Assembly (NCBI RefSeq): GCF_030490285.1
Contig: NZ_CP129884.1
Span: forward strand, 3,162,001 to 3,226,000
DNA: 64,000 nucleotides
From: Methylomonas montana
Lineage (GTDB): Bacteria > Pseudomonadota > Gammaproteobacteria > Methylococcales > Methylomonadaceae
Direction of reading: 5' to 3'
In this document: positions 63,675 to 64,000 of the stretch, in pieces
Layout: every line of letters begins with the position of its first letter
Numbering within the stretch: position 1 is the first letter of the stretch
Notes under the pieces: generated by a model
The model's input: only the letters and a program-made list of their open reading frames with translations
What the model was told of the DNA's origin: nothing
The model's database searches: none
Program-made: the position numbers and the translations under genes

Positions 63675-64000
63675 CTATTCCTGATCCAAATCAAACGCTT
63701 TGTGCAAGGCGCGCACCGCCAGTTCCAAATATTTCTCGTCAACCACCACGGAAATCTTGATTTCGGACGTCGAGATCATTTGGATATTGATGCCCTCGTC
63801 GGCCAGCACCTTGAACATCGTGCTGGCGATACCGGCGTGCGAGCGCATGCCGACACCGACGATAGACACCTTGACGATACTGTTATCGCCGATGACAGCG
63901 GTATTGCCGCCCAGATCGGCGCACAAACCTTCCAACACCTTTTGAGCACGGGCGAAGTCGTTACGGTTGACGGTAAAGGTAAAATCGGTGGTGCCGTGCG
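63675..64000 (-). CDS. lysC: aspartate kinase, C-terminal part (gene continues past the window)
   Basis: The frame is open to the right edge, reading GTTDFTFTVNRNDFARAQKV, so the N-terminal kinase domain lies outside. The visible part is the ACT-domain region that senses lysine or threonine: VKVSIVGVGMRSHAGIASTM, FKVLADEGINIQMISTSEIK and VDEKYLELAVRALHKAFDL. It catalyses the first step of the aspartate amino-acid pathway. The repeat-like hairpin at 63625-63644 follows the stop. Confidence 0.92.
   Translation of the reverse strand, partial: HGTTDFTFTVNRNDFARAQKVLEGLCADLGGNTAVIGDNSIVKVSIVGVGMRSHAGIASTMFKVLADEGINIQMISTSEIKISVVVDEKYLELAVRALHKAFDLDQE

Overview
The window looks like a chromosomal segment of a Gram-negative gammaproteobacterium. 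It has outer-membrane porins, TorF-type and MtrB-type barrels, CreC/CreD, a YebC/YeeN-type regulator and a PEP-CTERM-like protein of the VPLPGAVWLF type. The overall gene mix recalls Methylococcales (Methylomonas-like methanotrophs). That placement is inference: no rRNA or methane-oxidation gene lies in the window.

Layout. 1-11.9 kb: the 3' part of creC and, 9.4 kb later, creD behind a perfect CreB box. Between them, all on the minus strand, lie two small hypothetical genes and an operon for uptake and probable oxidation of a small, perhaps sulfur-containing, compound (porin, Tat-exported binding protein, permease, OsmC-like protein, acyl-CoA-dehydrogenase-fold enzyme, ATPase), with an AraC-type regulator upstream. 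12-19 kb: a chemoreceptor and a 1707-residue MASE1/PAS hybrid histidine kinase. 19-30 kb: mainly metabolism and transport (PaaK-like ligase and alcohol dehydrogenase, divergent; PEP-CTERM-like protein; YgjV; malic enzyme; peptide transporter; DctA; GNAT; PhzF).

30.5-37.4 kb is the most unusual part. Four minus-strand genes with overlapping stop/start codons or short gaps encode an outer-membrane barrel, a short phosphate-binding-protein-like periplasmic protein, a hybrid histidine kinase and a sigma-54 activator. Just upstream, pointing the other way, is a textbook -24/-12 sigma-54 promoter with palindromes behind it. It is followed by two tiny genes, one for a zinc-ribbon protein and one for a secreted peptide of about 26 residues. 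37.5-43.9 kb: polyphosphate glucokinase, LOG protein, YeeN-like regulator, then a TorF / ECF sigma / anti-sigma / subtilase-lipoprotein cluster. The outer domain of the anti-sigma factor resembles a subtilase pro-domain. 44.3-49.3 kb: a cytochrome b561, a monohaem cytochrome c, a decahaem MtrA/DmsE cytochrome and an MtrB/PioB barrel, a candidate trans-outer-membrane electron conduit.

49.7-57.9 kb looks like accessory DNA beside a tRNA-Thr gene: an OmpR-type two-component pair, an isoprenylcysteine-methyltransferase-like membrane protein, small secreted proteins, two VOC proteins, an SRPBCC protein, and an IS5-family element interrupted by an IS630-family element. 58.3-63.3 kb is a copper-handling cluster built round a P1B-type ATPase with separately encoded small accessory proteins. 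The window ends in the 3' part of an aspartate kinase gene.
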